Origin: JBKECA01 sp047973435 | GTDB lineage: Bacteria; Planctomycetota; Planctomycetia; Planctomycetales; Planctomycetaceae | DNA: 24,759 nucleotides | NCBI GenBank assembly: GCA_047973435.1 | Contig: JBKECA010000411.1 | Span: 1-24,759 of the forward strand | Reading direction: 5' to 3' | In this document: piece after piece, positions 22,372 to 24,759 of the stretch | Position numbering within the stretch: the first letter of the stretch is position 1 | Layout: each line of letters starts with the position of its first letter | The notes under the pieces: generated by a model | Told to the model about the DNA's origin: nothing | What the model saw: only the letters and a program-made list of their open reading frames with translations | The model's database searches: none | Translations under genes and position numbers: made by a program

Positions 22372-24297
22372 GTGACTGAAACTGTCGCTACCGCCGATCC
22401 GCCGTCCTCGACGGTCTTCCGCCATCTGGCCGGGCAGGTGCGCGAACTGCGATCGGCGCTGCTCGATCTGGAACGTCAAGCCAAACTGGCGCAAGTTCCG
22501 CCGTTGTCGGGACGTGAGTGGTACCAACTGATTTCACAGAAGCTGGTCCCGCAACTCTCGGACGATGCTTATCTGGTCGCGGCGGTTGTGGGAGGAACCA
22601 ACATTGGAAAGAGTGTGGTGTTCAACCACATTGCTGGCACACGTGCGAGCGCGACGAGCCCGCTGGCGTCCGGAACGCGGCACCCTACGCTGATCGTGCG
22701 CGGAGAGTTCGTGGATACCCACGACCTGGAGGATATTTTCCCCGGTTTCCAACTGCAGCCCTGGAGTCAGGCGGAGGACGCGCTGTCGACCGATGAGACG
22801 CATCAGCTGTTTTGGCGGGTGAATGCGTCCACCCCCGAGAACCTGCTGGTGCTCGATACGCCCGACATCGACAGCGATGCCCGCATTAACTGGACGCGGG
22901 CCGATCAGATTCGCCGCTGTGCCGACGTCCTCGTGGCGGTGCTGACGCAGCAGAAGTACAACGATGCGGCGGTCAAAGAGTTCTTCCGCAAGGCGGCTCA
23001 GGAAGACAAGGCGGTCATCATCGTCTTCAACCAGTGCCAGCTGCCGGAGGATGAGGACTTTTGGCGCCTGTGGGTGGGGACGTTTTGTCGCGAGACGGGG
23101 ATTACCCCGGAGATCGTGTATCTCGCACCGAGTGATCGAAAGGCGGCGGAGGAGAACCGGCTGCCATTCTACGAACGCGACTGGCCGGCGACACCAGAGG
23201 CCGTGCGGAAGGCCGCGGCAACCACCAGCATCGGCGAAGAGACCTCGCGCAGCCTGCTGCAGGATCTGTCGCAGCTGCGGTTTGCCGAGGTCAAACTTCG
23301 TACGCTGCGGGGATCTCTGCGGGAGGTGGTCGATGCGGAGCGGGGTGTGCCGGCGTATCTGCAAGAGATTGCGGCCCGCAGTGGCGAGTTCCGCTCAGCG
23401 GCCGAGTTGCTGTCGGCCTATCAGCTGGCCGAAGTCGACGACTGGCCCGCAGCGCCCAACGGCCTACTGGTCGGCGAGATTCGTCACTGGTGGTCAGAGC
23501 AGCGTGAAGGCTGGTCCGCCAAGGTACACGGGTTTTACAACCTCGTCGGCCGTGGTTTGATGTGGCCGATTCGTACCGCGCGGAACTCGCTGCAGGGAGA
23601 ACCGGAGTCGCCGTTTCGACTGTACCGCGAGCGTGAGTGGTCGGCCATTTTGGAAGCAATCGAGAAGGTCTTTCAGAAGCTGACCTGGCTGTCGGAACTG
23701 GGGAACGATTTGCTTCGACCGCGGCTGCAGCAAGTGCTGGCCGGGACGAATCGTCAGCAGTTACTGGCGACGATCCAGCAGGCCCATCGCGAGGTGGATC
23801 TGTCGGGGGAACTGGCTCAGCTAGTCGCGCACGAAATGTCGCAGTTCCGGTCGGACAGCCCGAAGTACTACGACTTCTTCAAACGCCTCGATTCGCTGGC
23901 GGCCGCTGCCCGGCCGGCAACGAGCGTGGTGCTGTTCATGACCGGCTTCGGCCCCGTGGGGGATGCTCTGATGCCTGCGGTGGCTCAGAGTGCGGTCCAG
24001 GGAGTGGTGCATGTCGTCGGGGATGTTGCAGGCGGCACAATGGCCGCCGCCGTGGGCGAAAAGGTCATCAGCGAAGGGGCGGCTCAAAGCGTTGGCTATC
24101 TGGAAGCCCGATTCCGCCGGCTGCACGCTGCGTTCACCGCCCGGCGGGCTGCCTGGCTGGCGGGGATGCTGTTGGAGCACGTTTTAGGTGAACTACCCGA
24201 AGAGTTGGCGCGAGCGGCGGGCCTGCCAGAGTCCGAGGAATTTCAACGCGTCCAGCGGCTGACGCGCGGGCTAACACAGAGTCTTGCGTCCCAGTAG
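22372..24297 (+). CDS. Large dynamin-like / HSR1-type GTPase
   Basis: A 641-residue protein with a GTG start; there is no early in-frame ATG. After a helical N-terminus (about 15-60) comes a P-loop GTPase domain: G1 VVGGTNIGKSVVFNHIAG (72-89), a switch region SPLASGTRHPTLIV, G3 LLVLDTPDIDSDA (158-170) and a degenerate G4 FNQCQLPED (219-227) instead of NKxD. A long helical part (about 285-510) with a hydrophobic hairpin region VGRGLMWPIRTARN follows. A second hydrophobic Gly/Ala-rich segment (about 514-575, TSVVLFMTGFGPVGDALMP, VVGDVAGGTMAAAVG) looks like a membrane paddle, and a charged helical end finishes it. The layout recalls bacterial dynamin-like or YfjP/HSR1 GTPases that bind membranes. 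Nucleotide binding is likely; guanine specificity is less sure because of G4. It stands alone, divergent from moxR. Confidence 0.75.
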   Translation: MTETVATADPPSSTVFRHLAGQVRELRSALLDLERQAKLAQVPPLSGREWYQLISQKLVPQLSDDAYLVAAVVGGTNIGKSVVFNHIAGTRASATSPLASGTRHPTLIVRGEFVDTHDLEDIFPGFQLQPWSQAEDALSTDETHQLFWRVNASTPENLLVLDTPDIDSDARINWTRADQIRRCADVLVAVLTQQKYNDAAVKEFFRKAAQEDKAVIIVFNQCQLPEDEDFWRLWVGTFCRETGITPEIVYLAPSDRKAAEENRLPFYERDWPATPEAVRKAAATTSIGEETSRSLLQDLSQLRFAEVKLRTLRGSLREVVDAERGVPAYLQEIAARSGEFRSAAELLSAYQLAEVDDWPAAPNGLLVGEIRHWWSEQREGWSAKVHGFYNLVGRGLMWPIRTARNSLQGEPESPFRLYREREWSAILEAIEKVFQKLTWLSELGNDLLRPRLQQVLAGTNRQQLLATIQQAHREVDLSGELAQLVAHEMSQFRSDSPKYYDFFKRLDSLAAAARPATSVVLFMTGFGPVGDALMPAVAQSAVQGVVHVVGDVAGGTMAAAVGEKVISEGAAQSVGYLEARFRRLHAAFTARRAAWLAGMLLEHVLGELPEELARAAGLPESEEFQRVQRLTRGLTQSLASQ

Positions 24298-24364
24298 AGA
24301 AAGGGATATTCCGTGCGACGGTCAGTGCGCGCATTGGGGGACCGCGTCCGTTCCCATCCCCGAC

Positions 24365-24380
24365 TCTCCCTTACGGGAGA
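24365..24380 (+). terminator. Hairpin after the GTPase gene, possible transcript end
   Basis: TCTCCC-TTAC-GGGAGA is a perfect 6-bp stem with a 4-base loop, 67 bases past the stop codon. There is no T-run, so it is at best a weak or processing-type terminator. Confidence 0.3.
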
Positions 24381-24496
24381 CGGGTCGTGGGCGGGGCGAG
24401 ATGTTCCCGCAGCGATCCCCGATCCGTTCCAACCGGGGCGCGTGAGGTCAATCGCGAGACTTCCCAGCCTCGGTGGCCGATGGGAGAGTTGTCATC

Positions 24497-24516
24497 CCGC
24501 ACGCGGTCGGTTCTGA
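24497..24516 (+). repeat. CCGCACGCGG-head repeat, plus orientation (copy D)
   Basis: CCGCACGCGGTCGGTTCTGA matches the minus-strand motif at 10490-10471 in 19 of 20 bases and shares its first 12 bases with repeat copies A and C. It directly abuts the long inverted-repeat element. Confidence 0.5.
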
Positions 24517-24630
24517 TCTGTTCGGGCGAGCCGCGCGGCGTCAGCCCGCGGATGGGGGCGCAGGCGAGAAGATGGGGCGCACGCGACAAACCGTCCGAGT
24601 GCTGACGCATCTCGGCTCGCCAGAACAGAT
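24516..24630 (+). repeat. Inverted-repeat element, copy 3 (longest arms)
   Basis: Outer arms ATCTGTTCGGGCGAGCCG (24516-24533) and CGGCTCGCCAGAACAGAT (24613-24630) pair in 17 of 18 positions. The inner GCGTCAGC and GCTGACGC pair as in copies 1 and 2. The centre is longer (55 bases against 36) and different in sequence. Confidence 0.8.
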
Positions 24631-24686
24631 TGAAGCCAACGGCGCGACGCAACTGTCGCACGGCAATACCTGCACAGCCATGAGTG

Positions 24687-24738
24687 ATCTGTTCGTTTCC
24701 GCCGCTGCCAGGGTCGGAAACGAAGTCGCAGACAGATC
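24687..24738. repeat. Inverted repeat at the right edge
   Basis: GATCTG (24687-24692) pairs with CAGATC (24733-24738), and CGTTTCCG (24694-24701) with CGGAAACG (24715-24722). The outer and inner stems are offset by an asymmetric internal loop. No known RNA family is recognised. Confidence 0.45.
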
Positions 24739-24759
24739 ATCTGTGACCGCGGACGGTAT

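Larger units (their letters stand above)
24298..24759. other. Repeat-rich non-coding stretch after the GTPase gene
   Basis: About 460 bases to the window edge with no supportable gene. It contains a hairpin (24365-24380), a CCGCACGCGG-head motif (24497-24516), a long inverted-repeat element (24516-24630) and a second inverted repeat (24687-24738). Confidence 0.55.

Noticed and set aside
24687..24738. tRNA or riboswitch-like fold
   Set aside because: No cloverleaf, CCA region or T-loop sequence; only a two-part inverted repeat is present.

Overview
The window looks like a chromosomal segment of a high-GC planctomycete or close relative. The basis is inferential: a MoxR / DUF58 / BatA-type VWA cluster, an ABC-2 permease opening with a TREALTVPRQW-like N-terminus, a two-domain SppA, weak or absent Shine-Dalgarno sites before most genes, and many small GC-rich hairpin repeats between and inside genes. 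No rRNA, tRNA, CRISPR array, phage gene or transposase is visible.

Layout. 1-617 (+): 3' end of a DUF3999-like membrane-anchored protein. 637-10079: minus-strand genes in the order (from their 5' side) ABC-2 permease, CNNM/CorC-like CBS protein (4-base overlap with the permease), a secreted protein with two alpha/beta-hydrolase domains, a rhomboid protease with an N-terminal helical extension, SppA and a small DUF493 protein. 10634-12481 (+): a secreted endonuclease/exonuclease/phosphatase-fold protein and a TrmH/SpoU RNA methyltransferase. 12749-14173 (+): fumC. 14457-16309 (+): murQ and a BadF-type amino-sugar kinase, overlapping by 4 bases. 21975-16408 (-): moxR, a VapBC-type remnant, DUF58, a retropepsin-like protease and a BatA-like VWA membrane protein. 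22372-24297 (+): a large divergently transcribed dynamin-like GTPase.

How the genes fit together. MoxR, DUF58 and the BatA-like protein are a known AAA+/VWA partnership. Here the cluster carries two small insertions: an antitoxin with a toxin cut to 47 codons, and a retropepsin-like protease with the clearest Shine-Dalgarno in the window and a C-terminal tail encoded by repeat DNA. murQ and the kinase plausibly form a two-step MurNAc/GlcNAc salvage pathway. SppA, the rhomboid, the double hydrolase and the nuclease are envelope or exported functions.

The most unusual layer is the repeats. (1) A 78-97 bp imperfect inverted-repeat element (GGCGAGCCGG...GCGTCAGC / GCTGACGC...CGGCTCGCC) occurs three times plus a shorter derivative; one copy lies in frame inside the methyltransferase gene. 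(2) A ~95 bp element occurs as two close copies bracketing the murQ-kinase pair as direct repeats, the second supplying the kinase's last codons, plus a third copy with ~20 extra bases. (3) Two opposed CCCTCCC/GGGAGGG hairpins extend the retropepsin reading frame. (4) A 16-bp tandem repeat (TGGTCTAACGTCTAAA) sits directly before DUF58 beside the truncated toxin. All alignments were done by eye; family assignments rest on motifs, not searches.
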